A stretch of DNA of 64,000 nucleotides, from assembly GCA_963850255.1 (NCBI GenBank), contig CAWKLL010000021.1:1-64000 (forward strand), written 5' to 3'. The notes under the pieces are model-generated. The model worked only from the letters and a program-made list of their open reading frames with translations, did not search any database and was not told the DNA's origin. A program made the position numbers and the translations under genes. Positions 31,683 to 41,800 of this stretch are shown here, one piece after another (position 1 is the first letter of the stretch; every line of letters begins with the position of its first letter). Source of the DNA: J054 sp963850255. Its GTDB lineage: Bacteria > Pseudomonadota > Gammaproteobacteria > Steroidobacterales > GCA-2729495.

Positions 31683-32741
31683 ATGAGTGATAGTCAGGAA
31701 TCTCGTGAACCCTCGCTGCGCGCGCAGCAAATACTGCGTGCGCTGGTGGAACACTATATCCGCGACGGTCAGCCGGTGGGTTCAAGGACCCTGGCCAAGA
31801 GTACCGGTCTGGCGCTGAGCCCGGCGAGTATTCGCAATGTCATGTCGGATCTTGAAGAGCTGGGCTTTATCGCTGCACCGCATACTTCGGCCGGCCGCAT
31901 TCCAACGCCAAAGGGCTACCGGTTTTTCGTTGACACCCTGATCAAACTACAACAGCCAGGGAGCCGTGATCTGAGCCGGCTGCAGCTTAGGCTGGAGGAA
32001 GAATCCCAGGGCAATTCAAAAATTCTCGCGGCAAACGCTTCTGAAGCGCTTTCGACACTGACCAGCCTGGCGGGGATCGTTACGATTCCGCGGCCAACCC
32101 ACGCGGCCCTGCGCCAGGTCGAATTCATGCCGCTGTCGGAGCGTCGTGTGCTGGCAATCCTGGTGGTCAACGAGGTCGAGGTGCAGAACCGTATTTTGCA
32201 TATGGACCGGGATTACTCGCGCGATGAATTGCGGCACGCAGCTAACTATTTGACGCAGAATTTTATCGGCCAGGAACTGCCCGATATTCGTCAGGCTGTG
32301 CTCGCCGAGATGCAGAAGACCCGCGCCAACATGAACCAGATGATGCTGGACGTGGTTACCATCGCGGAAAAGGCGCTCGCTCAGGACAACGACTCGGAGG
32401 GCTACGTAGTTTCCGGTCAAACCAAGTTGATGGATTTTGACGAGTTGTCCAATGTCGATACGCTGAAACATCTGTTTGAAGCCTTCAATCAGCAGCGAGA
32501 CCTGCTCAGTCTGCTCGATCGCAGCATCGCGGCTGACGGCGTGCAGATTTTTATCGGTGAGGAATCTGGCTACCAGATGCTGGACGAATGCAGTCTGGTG
32601 GCAGCCCCCTATGGCACCGAAGATGAGGTGGTAGGCGTGCTGGGCGTGATCGGGCCGACGCGTATGGCCTATGAGCGGGTGATCCCGATAGTGGATATTA
32701 CGGCGCGGCTTTTGAGTGCCGCCTTGAAATCCTCCCACTAG
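31683..32741 (+). CDS. hrcA: Heat-inducible transcription repressor HrcA
   Basis: 352 residues from the ATG at 31683 (MSDSQESREP); a start nine codons upstream is also possible. The N-terminal winged helix includes GSRTLAKSTGLALSPASIRNVMSDLEELGFI and TSAGRIPTPKGYRFFVD. HrcA represses chaperone genes through CIRCE operators, refolding with help of GroE. It heads the order hrcA, grpE, dnaK, dnaJ. I could not find a CIRCE inverted repeat upstream of hrcA, grpE or dnaK. A TTGACA near 31608 may belong to its promoter. Confidence 0.95.
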   Translation: MSDSQESREPSLRAQQILRALVEHYIRDGQPVGSRTLAKSTGLALSPASIRNVMSDLEELGFIAAPHTSAGRIPTPKGYRFFVDTLIKLQQPGSRDLSRLQLRLEEESQGNSKILAANASEALSTLTSLAGIVTIPRPTHAALRQVEFMPLSERRVLAILVVNEVEVQNRILHMDRDYSRDELRHAANYLTQNFIGQELPDIRQAVLAEMQKTRANMNQMMLDVVTIAEKALAQDNDSEGYVVSGQTKLMDFDELSNVDTLKHLFEAFNQQRDLLSLLDRSIAADGVQIFIGEESGYQMLDECSLVAAPYGTEDEVVGVLGVIGPTRMAYERVIPIVDITARLLSAALKSSH

Positions 32742-32809
32742 ACCCCAACTGGAAAACTGAGCTCGACACCGGCCTGGATGTCGGATTAGACGCTGCGTGG
32801 AGAATATCG

Positions 32810-33382
32810 ATGTCGGATACAGCAGAGAACAAGCCGCTGGATGACCTGGAAGCGGGTGCTGCGGCTGAGCAGACGGGCGCTGGCGGTGACCCCGCAGCCG
32901 ACGAATTGTCCGTGGCGCTCAGTGAGGCCAGGGTCGAGGCCGCCAGCCGCCAGGAGGACTACCTGCGTCTGGCCGCCGAGATGGAAAATCTGCGCAAGCG
33001 CTCGGCGCGCGAAGTTGCCAATGCGCGCCAGTTCGGCATTGAACGCTTTGCCGGGGAAATGCTCGGTGTCCTGGACAGCCTGGAAATGGGCCTGGCGGCC
33101 GCCGGCGCCAGTGCCGAGGCGCTGCGCGAAGGCAGTGAGGCGACATTGCGCCAGCTGCTGGCGGCGCTGGAGAAAAATGGCGTTGCTGCCATTGATCCTG
33201 CCGGTGAGCCCTTTGATCCGCAATTGCACGAAGCCATGACCCTGCAGCCATCTGACACGCTGGAGCCCGGCTCCGTGATCACCGTGGTGCAGAAGGGCTA
33301 TACGCTCAACGGTCGCCTGTTACGCCCCGCGCGAGTCGTGGTGGCAGCAGAAAAGTCGCCAAATGATGCCGGAAACGCTTGA
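32810..33382 (+). CDS. grpE: Nucleotide exchange factor GrpE
   Basis: 190 residues. An acidic, disordered N-terminus of about 40 residues precedes the long dimer helix (YLRLAAEMENLRKRSAREVANARQFGIERFAGEML) and the C-terminal beta domain ending VLQKGY-like (VVQKGYTLNGRLLRPARVVVA). GrpE releases ADP from DnaK. It lies between hrcA and dnaK, 76 bp before dnaK. Confidence 0.95.
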   Translation: MSDTAENKPLDDLEAGAAAEQTGAGGDPAADELSVALSEARVEAASRQEDYLRLAAEMENLRKRSAREVANARQFGIERFAGEMLGVLDSLEMGLAAAGASAEALREGSEATLRQLLAALEKNGVAAIDPAGEPFDPQLHEAMTLQPSDTLEPGSVITVVQKGYTLNGRLLRPARVVVAAEKSPNDAGNA

Positions 33383-33458
33383 AAAAGCGGCGATCCAACC
33401 GCACATACACACCTAGTCAGACAGTTTTGACGCGTCACAGCGGCGCGCGGAGAGAAGC

Positions 33459-35396
33459 ATGGGCAAAGTAATCGGAATCGACCTGGGTACTACCAATTCC
33501 TGCGTCGCCGTCATGGAAGGCAAGCAGGCCAAGGTTATCGAGAACAGCGAGGGCGATCGCACCACGCCGTCGGTGGTGGCGTTTACCAAAGACGACGAAG
33601 TGCTGGTGGGCCAGCCGGCCAAGCGGCAGGCGGTCACCAATCCTACGAATACCCTGTTTGCCGTCAAGCGCCTGATCGGCCGGCGTTTCGAGGACGAAGT
33701 CGTGCAGCGGGATATGGATATGGTGCCTTACAAAATTGTTAAGGCTGATAACGGCGATGCCTGGGTAGAAGCAGGTGGCACCAAGATGGCACCGCCGGAG
33801 ATCTCCGCCCGGGTGCTGATGAAAATGAAAAAAACGGCCGAGGACTATCTCGGAGAAGAGGTCACCGAGGCGGTGATTACCGTGCCGGCGTACTTCAATG
33901 ATTCGCAGCGCCAGGCGACCAAAGATGCCGGCAAGATTGCCGGGCTTGAGGTCAAACGAATCATTAACGAGCCCACTGCTGCAGCACTGGCCTATGGCAT
34001 GGACAAGCAGCGCGGCGATCGCAAAGTCGCTGTTTATGACCTGGGCGGTGGCACCTTCGATATCTCGATTATCGAGATCGCAGAGATAGACGGTGAGCAT
34101 CAGTTCGAAGTACTGGCCACCAACGGCGATACGTTCCTCGGTGGCGAAGATTTCGATTTGCGCATTATTGAGTATCTGGCCAGCGAGTTCCAAAAGGAAA
34201 GTGGCGTAGACATCAGTCAGGATCCCCTCGCCATGCAGCGCCTGAAGGAAGCGGCCGAGACAGCCAAGATCGAGTTGTCTTCGTCGCAGCAGACTGATGT
34301 GAATCTGCCGTATGTCACGGCCGACGCCACGGGTCCCAAGCATCTGAACATCAAGCTGACGCGCGCCAAGCTCGAGTCGCTGGTGGAGAAGCTGGTGCAG
34401 CGCACGATTTTACCTTGCAAGACGGCATTGAAAGATGCGGGCCTGAAGGTCGGCGATATTGAGGATGTAATCCTGGTCGGCGGCCAGAGCCGCATGCCGC
34501 AGGTACAGACTGCGGTACAGGAGTTTTTTGGCAAGGAACCGCGTCGCGACGTCAATCCGGACGAAGCGGTTGCGGTTGGCGCAGCCATACAGGCCGGCGT
34601 GTTGTCTGGTGAAGTGAAAGATGTCTTGCTGCTTGATGTGACGCCGCTGTCCCTGGGTATCGAGACGCTTGGTGGTGTCATGACGCGCCTGATCGAAAAG
34701 AATACGACCATTCCGACCAAGGCTAACCAGGTGTTTTCCACGGCCGATGACAATCAGACGGCGGTCACCATTCATGTCTTGCAGGGTGAGCGCGAGCGTG
34801 CTCAGGACAATAAATCCCTGGGCCGTTTTGATCTGAGTGACATTCCGCCGGCACCGCGTGGCATGCCGCAGGTCGAAGTCGCCTTTGATATCGATGCCAA
34901 CGGTATTCTGAACGTGTCAGCCAAGGACAAGGCCACCGGTAAAGAACAGAAGATCGTGATCAAGGCTTCCAGTGGTCTGTCGGACGACGAGATCGAACGG
35001 ATGGTGACCGATGCCGAAAGTCATGCTGAGGACGATCGCAAATTCCGTGAGCTGGTGGACGTGCGTAATCAGGCAGATGCCTTGGTGCACGCCAGCGAGA
35101 AATCGCTGAGTGACCTGGGTGAAAAAGTTGATGCCGAGGAGCGCAGTAAGGTTGAATCCGCCGTCGCTGACCTTAAGGAAGCGCTGAAGGGCGATAGCAA
35201 GGAAGCTATCGAGGCTAAAACCCAGGCCCTGAGCGAGGCCTCCGCAAGCCTGGCTCAGCAGGCGTATGCGCAGGCCGAACAAGCTGAGAGCGAGGCCGGG
35301 GCCAGTGAGTCGGAAGGCACTGCTTCCGATGACGTGGTGGACGCGGAGTTTGAGGAAGTACAAGACGAAGACAAGAAGCAGTCCGGCGCCGGTTAA
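33459..35396 (+). CDS. dnaK: Chaperone DnaK (Hsp70)
   Basis: 645 residues, normal length. The ATPase domain starts GKVIGIDLGTTNSCVAVMEG and includes VYDLGGGTFDISI. The linker VLLLDVTPLSLGIETLGG and the substrate-binding domain follow. The C-terminal lid ends in an acidic tail with EFEEVQDEDKK. It folds and holds cytoplasmic proteins with DnaJ and GrpE. A perfect 14-bp hairpin separates it from dnaJ. Confidence 0.98.
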   Translation: MGKVIGIDLGTTNSCVAVMEGKQAKVIENSEGDRTTPSVVAFTKDDEVLVGQPAKRQAVTNPTNTLFAVKRLIGRRFEDEVVQRDMDMVPYKIVKADNGDAWVEAGGTKMAPPEISARVLMKMKKTAEDYLGEEVTEAVITVPAYFNDSQRQATKDAGKIAGLEVKRIINEPTAAALAYGMDKQRGDRKVAVYDLGGGTFDISIIEIAEIDGEHQFEVLATNGDTFLGGEDFDLRIIEYLASEFQKESGVDISQDPLAMQRLKEAAETAKIELSSSQQTDVNLPYVTADATGPKHLNIKLTRAKLESLVEKLVQRTILPCKTALKDAGLKVGDIEDVILVGGQSRMPQVQTAVQEFFGKEPRRDVNPDEAVAVGAAIQAGVLSGEVKDVLLLDVTPLSLGIETLGGVMTRLIEKNTTIPTKANQVFSTADDNQTAVTIHVLQGERERAQDNKSLGRFDLSDIPPAPRGMPQVEVAFDIDANGILNVSAKDKATGKEQKIVIKASSGLSDDEIERMVTDAESHAEDDRKFRELVDVRNQADALVHASEKSLSDLGEKVDAEERSKVESAVADLKEALKGDSKEAIEAKTQALSEASASLAQQAYAQAEQAESEAGASESEGTASDDVVDAEFEEVQDEDKKQSGAG

Positions 35397-35422
35397 GGCG
35401 TCGATATTGCGGGGTTAATTTG

Positions 35423-35454
35423 CGCCGGTGCGCACTGGGAAGTGCGCACCGGCG
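35423..35454 (+). terminator. Perfect hairpin between dnaK and dnaJ
   Basis: CGCCGGTGCGCACT (35423-35436) and AGTGCGCACCGGCG (35441-35454) pair perfectly around GGGA. The only following T-rich bases are TTAGTGTTT. It probably works as a partial terminator or message-stabilising element that sets dnaK above dnaJ. Confidence 0.6.
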
Positions 35455-35504
35455 TTAGTGTTTAAAGCAAACACTGGTTTGCGCTCGTTAGCATGGGAGT
35501 CGGA

Positions 35505-36645
35505 ATGGCCAAGCGCGACTACTACGAGGTGCTCGGGGTTGCACGCGATGCCGATGAGGCAGACGTTGAAAAAATCCTATCGGCGTCTGGCGATGAAGCA
35601 TCACCCGGATCGCAACGCCGGTGATGGCGAGGCTGAACTGCGCTTCACGGAAGTTAAGGAAGCTTTTGAGGTTCTGAACAATCCCAATAAGCGCGCGACC
35701 TACGATCGGTTTGGCCACGAAGGGCTTGAGGCCTCCGCAGGAATGGGCGGCGCTGGGGCGAATCCCGACGATGCCTTCGGCGATATTTTTGGCGATGTCT
35801 TCGGTGACATTTTTGGTGCCGGCGGTCGTCGCGGCGCTCGCAGCAATGTCTACCGTGGCGCCGACCTGCGCTACGACCTGAGCCTTGATCTGCAACAGGC
35901 GGTGTTTGGCGATACCGTGAATATCACTATTCCGTCATTGAGCGAATGTGAGACATGTTCCGGGTCTGGCGCCAAGCCGGGCACCAGCGCGACCACCTGC
36001 AACAGCTGCGGTGGCGCGGGCCAGGTGCGCATGCAACAGGGTTTTTTCTCCGTTCAGCAGACCTGCCCCAGTTGTCGCGGCGCCGGCAAGACGATTAGCG
36101 ATCCCTGCACCGACTGCAGCGGTCGTGGCCGCATCCAGGAAGATAAAACACTGGCCGTCCGGGTGCCGGCCGGGGTCGACAACGGCGATCGGATTCGTCT
36201 TGGCGGCGAAGGTGAGGCCGGGCAAAACGGCGGACCTAGCGGCGATCTGTACGTCGATATCCGCGTCAGGCCGCACCCGATATTTAGCCGCGATGGTGCC
36301 AATCTGAGCTGTTCGGTGCCGATTAGTTTCGCCACTGCAGCGCTGGGTGGTAACGTTGAGGTGCCCACTCTGGAAGGTGAAGTTAACCTCAAGATTCCGG
36401 CGGAAACGCAGTCCGGTCGAGTGTTACGTCTGCGCGGCAAAGGCGTGAAGCCGGTGCGCGGCTCGAGTAAAGGCGACCTGTATTGCAGCGTTGAAGTGGA
36501 AACCCCGGTCAAGCTGACCAGCGAGCAGCGCAAGTTACTGGAGGCTTTTAACGAGTCCCTGGGCGGTCATAGTGATAGTCACCGCCCGCGCACGAGTTCC
36601 TGGGCTGATGGTGTGAAGCGATTTTTCGACGGGCTCGGTTCTTAG
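35505..36645 (+). CDS. dnaJ: Co-chaperone DnaJ, one-base frameshift near the start
   Basis: The start is MAKRDYYEVLGVARDADEAD at 35505. The frame breaks at a run of six A (35569-35574); with five A it reads on as VEKSYRRLAMKHHPDRN. The HPD motif that stimulates DnaK is present, then a Gly/Phe-rich linker, four CxxCxGxG zinc motifs (CETCSGSG, CNSCGGAG, CPSCRGAG, CTDCSGRG) and the substrate-binding C-terminal domain. Everything else is intact, so the extra A in a homopolymer of an important gene is most simply a sequencing error. Confidence 0.93.
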
Positions 36646-36669
36646 ACGGCTCGCCGGGCGGGAGACAGC

Positions 36670-37476
36670 ATGTTGCAGCTAGCAGTTTTCGGAGCCAACG
36701 GACGTATGGGCCAGACCCTGGTCCGTCTGATTGCTGCCGCTGACGATCTGACACTGGTGGGTGCTGTGACGGAGCGCGGGCACGCCGAGCTTGGTCAAGA
36801 CGCAGGTTTACTGGCCGGTGCTGGCGAACTGGGCGTCGCTTTGTCCGATCAGCTGTCTGAGACCTTGGCAGCTGCGGATGTGGCTATCGATTTCACCCTG
36901 CCTGTGGCCACTGCGACCAACCTCGGCGCTTGTGTTGCAGCCGGAGTTCCGCTGGTGTTGGGGACCACCGGGCTGGACGCAGACGCTGAGGCTGCGCTGC
37001 AACGGGCAGCAGAGCATCTGCCGATTGTCTATGGGCGGAATATGAGTGTCGGTGTAAACCTGCTCAGCGAGCTTGTCCGGCTGGCTGCCGGCACCCTCGA
37101 CCTGGACTATGACATCGAGATTAGCGAAACCCATCACCGCAACAAGCTCGATGCACCCTCAGGCACCGCGCTGCAACTGGGTGAAGCCGCGGCCGCCGGC
37201 CGTGGCGTGGCGCTGGCTGATGTGTCTGTCGCTGCTCGACAGGGCCGCTCTGAGGCACGCGCTCCGGGCAGTATCGGCTTTGCCAGCCTGCGCGCAGGCA
37301 GCGTTGTGGGCGACCACAGCGTGATCCTGGCTGCCGACGAAGAAATCCTCGAGCTCAGCCATCGCGCTTTGGATCGCGCGGTATTCGCGCGCGGCGCATT
37401 GCGCGCAGCGCGCTGGCTGGCAGGCCGTCCTCCCGGACTGTACGGGATGCGTGAAGTGCTTGGTTTCGATCGGTAA
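36670..37476 (+). CDS. dapB: 4-hydroxy-tetrahydrodipicolinate reductase
   Basis: 268 residues. The nucleotide-binding GANGRMGQ is near residue 8, VDFTLP-like IDFTLP follows, and the catalytic signature ETHHRNKLDAPSGTA contains the active His pair and Lys. It catalyses the NAD(P)H-dependent second step of lysine and diaminopimelate synthesis. It follows dnaJ by about 25 bases and may be cotranscribed. A regulatory region for carAB lies after it. Confidence 0.96.
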   Translation: MLQLAVFGANGRMGQTLVRLIAAADDLTLVGAVTERGHAELGQDAGLLAGAGELGVALSDQLSETLAAADVAIDFTLPVATATNLGACVAAGVPLVLGTTGLDADAEAALQRAAEHLPIVYGRNMSVGVNLLSELVRLAAGTLDLDYDIEISETHHRNKLDAPSGTALQLGEAAAAGRGVALADVSVAARQGRSEARAPGSIGFASLRAGSVVGDHSVILAADEEILELSHRALDRAVFARGALRAARWLAGRPPGLYGMREVLGFDR

Positions 37477-37514
37477 ATCGATCGGCCGAACCGAATGCTT
37501 GGCGATATTGAAAA

Positions 37515-37549
37515 TTGCTTGCAAGCAACCGGGTATCCCAGACTAAAAT
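37515..37549 (+). promoter_or_regulatory. carAB promoter with overlapping palindrome
   Basis: TAAAAT at 37544-37549 is a good -10. TTGCAA (37519-37524) with a 19-base spacer is the best -35. This -35 lies inside a perfect 14-bp palindrome, TTGCTTGCAAGCAA (37515-37528), which could be an operator for a dimeric repressor. Which regulator binds is unknown. Confidence 0.45.
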
Positions 37550-37574
37550 AGCTGTCGCCCTTCGAGACAATCAG

Positions 37575-37609
37575 GCGGACGGGATTCAAACTGGGTCCCG
37601 TCCGCTTTT
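37575..37609 (+). terminator. Leader terminator before carA
   Basis: GCGGACGGGA (37575-37584) and TCCCGTCCGC (37596-37605) pair perfectly and are followed by TTTTAA. It could simply end dapB transcripts. However, it lies just downstream of the carAB promoter and 37 bases before carA, so it may act as an attenuator. Confidence 0.6.
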
Positions 37610-37642
37610 AAGCATGCACGAAACATTTATGGGACCTGCGCT

Positions 37643-38805
37643 GTGACTGAAAAAGCCCTGCTTGCCCTGGAAGATGGCAGCATTTTTCACGGTATTTCCG
37701 TGGGCGCCAGCGGCAAGACTATTGGCGAAGTGGTATTCAACACGGCCATGACCGGCTACCAGGAAATCCTTACGGATCCTTCCTATTGCCGACAAATCGT
37801 CACTCTGACTTACCCGCATATCGGCAATACCGGCACCAATAGCCTGGATAACGAAAGCGACCGGATTTTTGCCTCTGGTCTGGTCATTCGTAACCTGCCG
37901 TTACTTCAAAGTAGTTGGCGTAACGAATTGGATTTGCATGATTTTCTAATCAGGGGCAATACCGTTGCCATTGCCGAGATCGATACCCGGAAGCTAACGC
38001 GTTTACTGCGCGAGAAAGGCGCCATGTCGGGCTGCATCATGACGGGCGATGCCGACCCCGACACTGCCGTGGCTCACGCGCGACGATTCCCGGGCTGGCC
38101 GGTATGGATCTGGCGCGGGTGGTAACGACCCAGAGCAGCTACCAGTGGAGCATGGGCTCCGGCTGGCCACTCAATGACGGCGTGCCACCCAAGCGTATGG
38201 ACAGTTTTCAGGTGGTGGTCTACGACTTCGGGGTTAAGCGAAATATTCTACGATTGCTGGTCGATTCTAATTGCCAATTGCTGGTGGTGCCGGCGCAGAC
38301 ACCCGCTGCGGAAGTGCTCGCCATGGAGCCGGACGGGGTGTTCCTGTCCAACGGGCCGGGTGACCCTGAGCCCTGCGACTACGCTATCAGTGCGATCCAG
38401 GAGATATTGGCGGCCGGCATCCCGGCATTCGGCATTTGTCTTGGACACCAATTGCTGTCGCTGGCTAGCGGCGCGCGCACGCGCAAGATGAAGTTCGGTC
38501 ACCACGGTGCCAACCATCCGGTGCAGGCGCTCGAGTCGGGCCAGGTGATGATCACCAGTCAGAATCATGGCTTTGCCGTGGATGAGGAGAGCCTGCCCGA
38601 AAACCTGCAGGCAACGCATCGTTCCTTGTTCGATAAATCACTTCAGGGTGTCAGTAGAACTGATTGTTTTGCAATTGGTTTTCAAGGTCATCCCGAGGCC
38701 AGTCCTGGGCCCCATGATGTGCGTCATCTGTTTGCCCAGTTCACCGCCGCCATGCAGTCGCGCAGCGACCGCCGGCCTTCCAAGGCCGCCCCGGCCCCAC
38801 GCTAG
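37643..38805 (+). CDS. carA: Carbamoyl-phosphate synthase small subunit, one-base frameshift
   Basis: GTG start reading TEKALLALEDGSIFHG. The N-terminal domain runs to about 38090 in one frame. The rest, GLAGMDLARVV and onward, is in another frame, so a single base seems missing within 38086-38096 (a CCCGGG run). The glutaminase domain has the nucleophile Cys in GICLGHQLLSLASG and HPEASPGPHD near the end. It supplies ammonia from glutamine to CarB for arginine and pyrimidine synthesis. Because this function is nearly always required, an error in the sequence is likelier than a real defect. Confidence 0.93.
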
Positions 38806-38822
38806 GACAGTCTCCGCGCGAT

Positions 38823-41800
38823 ATGCCCAAACGCAACGACATTAAAAGCATCCTGATCATTGGCGCCGGTCCCATCGTGATCGGCCAGGCTTGTGAGTTC
38901 GATTATTCAGGAGCGCAGGCCTGCAAGGCACTGCGCGAGGAGGGCTATCGCGTCATCCTGGTGAATTCGAATCCTGCCACCATCATGACCGACCCGGATA
39001 CCGCCGATGCCATCTACATCGAACCAGTGGTCTGGCAAACCGTGGCCAAGGTCATTGAGCGTGAAAAGCCGGATGCGCTGTTGCCCACCATGGGCGGGCA
39101 GACGGGGTTGAACTGCGCCCTGGACCTGGTGCGCGAAGGCGTGCTCAAGCGTTTTAATGTGGAATTGATCGGCGCCTCACGGGAAGCCATCGACACGGCT
39201 GAAGATAGAGATCAGTTTCGTAAGGCGATGCAGGAAATCGGCCTGGAAGTCCCGCGCGCAAGAATCGCGCACAGCATGGAAGAGGCCCTGGAGGCCCAGC
39301 AGGACATTGGCTTTCCGACCATTATTCAGCCGTCTTTTACGCTTGGCGGCTCCGGCGGCGGCATAGCCTATAACCGCGAGGAATTCGAGGAGATTATTAG
39401 CTCCGGTCTGGATCTGTCGCCAACCACCGAGGTGTTGGTGGGAGAGTCGGTAATCGGCTGGAAAGAGTTCGAGATGGAGGTGGTTCGGGACAAGGCGGAC
39501 AACTGCATTATTGTTTGTGCAATCGAGAATGTGGACGCCATGGGCGTGCATACCGGCGACTCCATTACCGTGGCGCCGGCGCAGACATTAACGGACAAGG
39601 AATATCAGGATCTCCGCGATGCTTCTATAGCCGTGCTTCGGCGTATCGGCGTGGAAACCGGTGGCTCGAATGTACAGTTTGCGATCAATCCCGTGGACGG
39701 TCGTATGCTGGTGATCGAGATGAATCCCCGGGTATCACGTTCCTCCGCGCTGGCCTCCAAGGCTACCGGTTTCCCAATTGCCAAGATCGCGGCCAAGCTG
39801 GCTATCGGTTACACCCTGGACGAATTGCGCAACGACATCACTGGCGGCGCAACACCGGCTTCCTTCGAGCCCAGCATCGACTACGTGGTCACCAAGATTC
39901 CACGTTTTACCTTCGAAAAATTCCCCGGTGCCAATGATCGTCTGACCACGCAAATGAAGTCGGTGGGCGAAGTAATGGCTATGGGCCGCACTTTTCAGGA
40001 GTCATTGCAAAAAGCCTTGCGTGGCCTGGAGACGGGCATTGATGGCCTGGTGCCTATTCTTCCGGCCGATCCCAGCGAAGATCAGATAGAGCAATTGCGC
40101 CACGAGCTGCAAATGCCCGGCCCCGATCGCTTGTTGTATGTGGCCGATGCTTTCCGCGTAGGCAAAACCGTGCAGCGCGTCGCCGAGCTATCTGGCATAG
40201 ATCCCTGGTTCCTGGCGCAGATAGAGGATCTGGTGCGTCACGAGCAGCGGGTGCTCGAAAACGGACTGGCCGCCCTTCAGCCTGACAGCCTGAGGGCGCT
40301 CAAGCGCTGCGGGTTTGCGGATAGTCGGATTGCCAGTTTGTTGCGCACTGACGAGTCCGTTGTTCGCCAGCATCGTCTGGATGCGGGCATTCGCCCGGTC
40401 TTCAAACGCGTGGACACCTGTGCCGCGGAATTTGCCACGACCACGGCTTATCTCTACTCAAGCTACGAAGAGGAGTGCGAGGCGAATCCCAGCGAGCGGC
40501 GAAAAATCATGATTCTGGGTGGCGGCCCGAATCGCATTGGTCAGGGCATAGAATTTGACTACTGCTGCGTTCACGCGGCACTGGCCCTGCGCGAGGCCGG
40601 CTTCGAAACGATCATGGTCAACTGCAATCCGGAGACTGTTTCAACCGACTACGATACGTCGGATCGTCTGTATTTTGAGTCACTGACTTTCGAAGATGTG
40701 ATGGAAATAGTAGACCTTGAGGCGCCGGAAGGCGTGATCGTGCAATACGGTGGGCAGACGCCGTTGAAACTCGCCCGTGCTTTGGAACGCGCCGGCGCGC
40801 CGATTATTGGCACCAGTCCTGACAGTATAGATCTGGCAGAGGATCGCGAGAGATTTCAACAGTTGCTGAAGCGACTGGAGCTTAAGCAACCGCCGAATTG
40901 TACGGCGCGTACCGAAGATGACGCCGTGCGAATGGCCGGTGAAGTGGGCTTCCCGTTGATTGTGCGACCTTCCTATGTGCTCGGTGGTCGGGCCATGGAA
41001 GTGGTCCACGGCGAGGACGATTTGCGTGCCTACATGGGCAGCGCAATGAAGGTTTCCAATGACAGTCCGGTATTGCTGGATCGATTCCTCGATCAGGCGG
41101 TGGAAGTCGATGTTGACTGCGTAAGCGATGGCGAGCAGGTGATTATCGGCGGCATCATGGAGCATGTGGAACAGGCCGGTGTGCATTCGGGCGATTCCGC
41201 CTGTTCGCTGCCACCGGCCACGTTGTCGGCAGACGTGCAGGAAGAAATTTGCCAACAGGTCGTCAGTATGGCCCGAGCCCTTGATGTGAAGGGTTTGATG
41301 AATACGCAATTTGCGATTCAGAACGGTGTAATCTACGTCCTCGAGGTTAATCCGCGCGCATCGCGCACTGCGCCCTTTGTGTCCAAGGCGACAGGCCGGC
41401 CGCTGGCGAAGATCGGCGCCCTTGCGATGGTCGGGATTTCCTTGCAAGAACAGGGTGTGACCGGCCGCCAGATGCCGGAGTATTATTCGGTCAAGGCTTC
41501 GGTATTTCCATTTGGCAAGTTCCCCAGCGCTGACCCGATTCTCGGTCCTGAGATGAAATCTACCGGCGAGGTCATGAGTTCCGGGCGTTCATTCGCTGAA
41601 GCCTACGGTAAGGCCCAATTGGCGGCGGGAGCACATCTGCCGTCGCATGGCACCGCCTTATTGTCAGTACGCGACCGTGACAAGAGCGGCGCAGTAAAGC
41701 TTGCCAAGGTTCTTGACGATCGCGGTTTTGAACTAGTGGCTACAGACGGTACCGCGATAGCGCTGGCCGAAGCGGGTCTGCACTGCCGAAGAGTTAATAA

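Noticed and set aside
37501..37640. A T-box or known riboswitch upstream of carA
   Set aside because: There is a hairpin with a T-run, but no T-box sequence, no conserved aptamer and no leader peptide rich in Arg codons.
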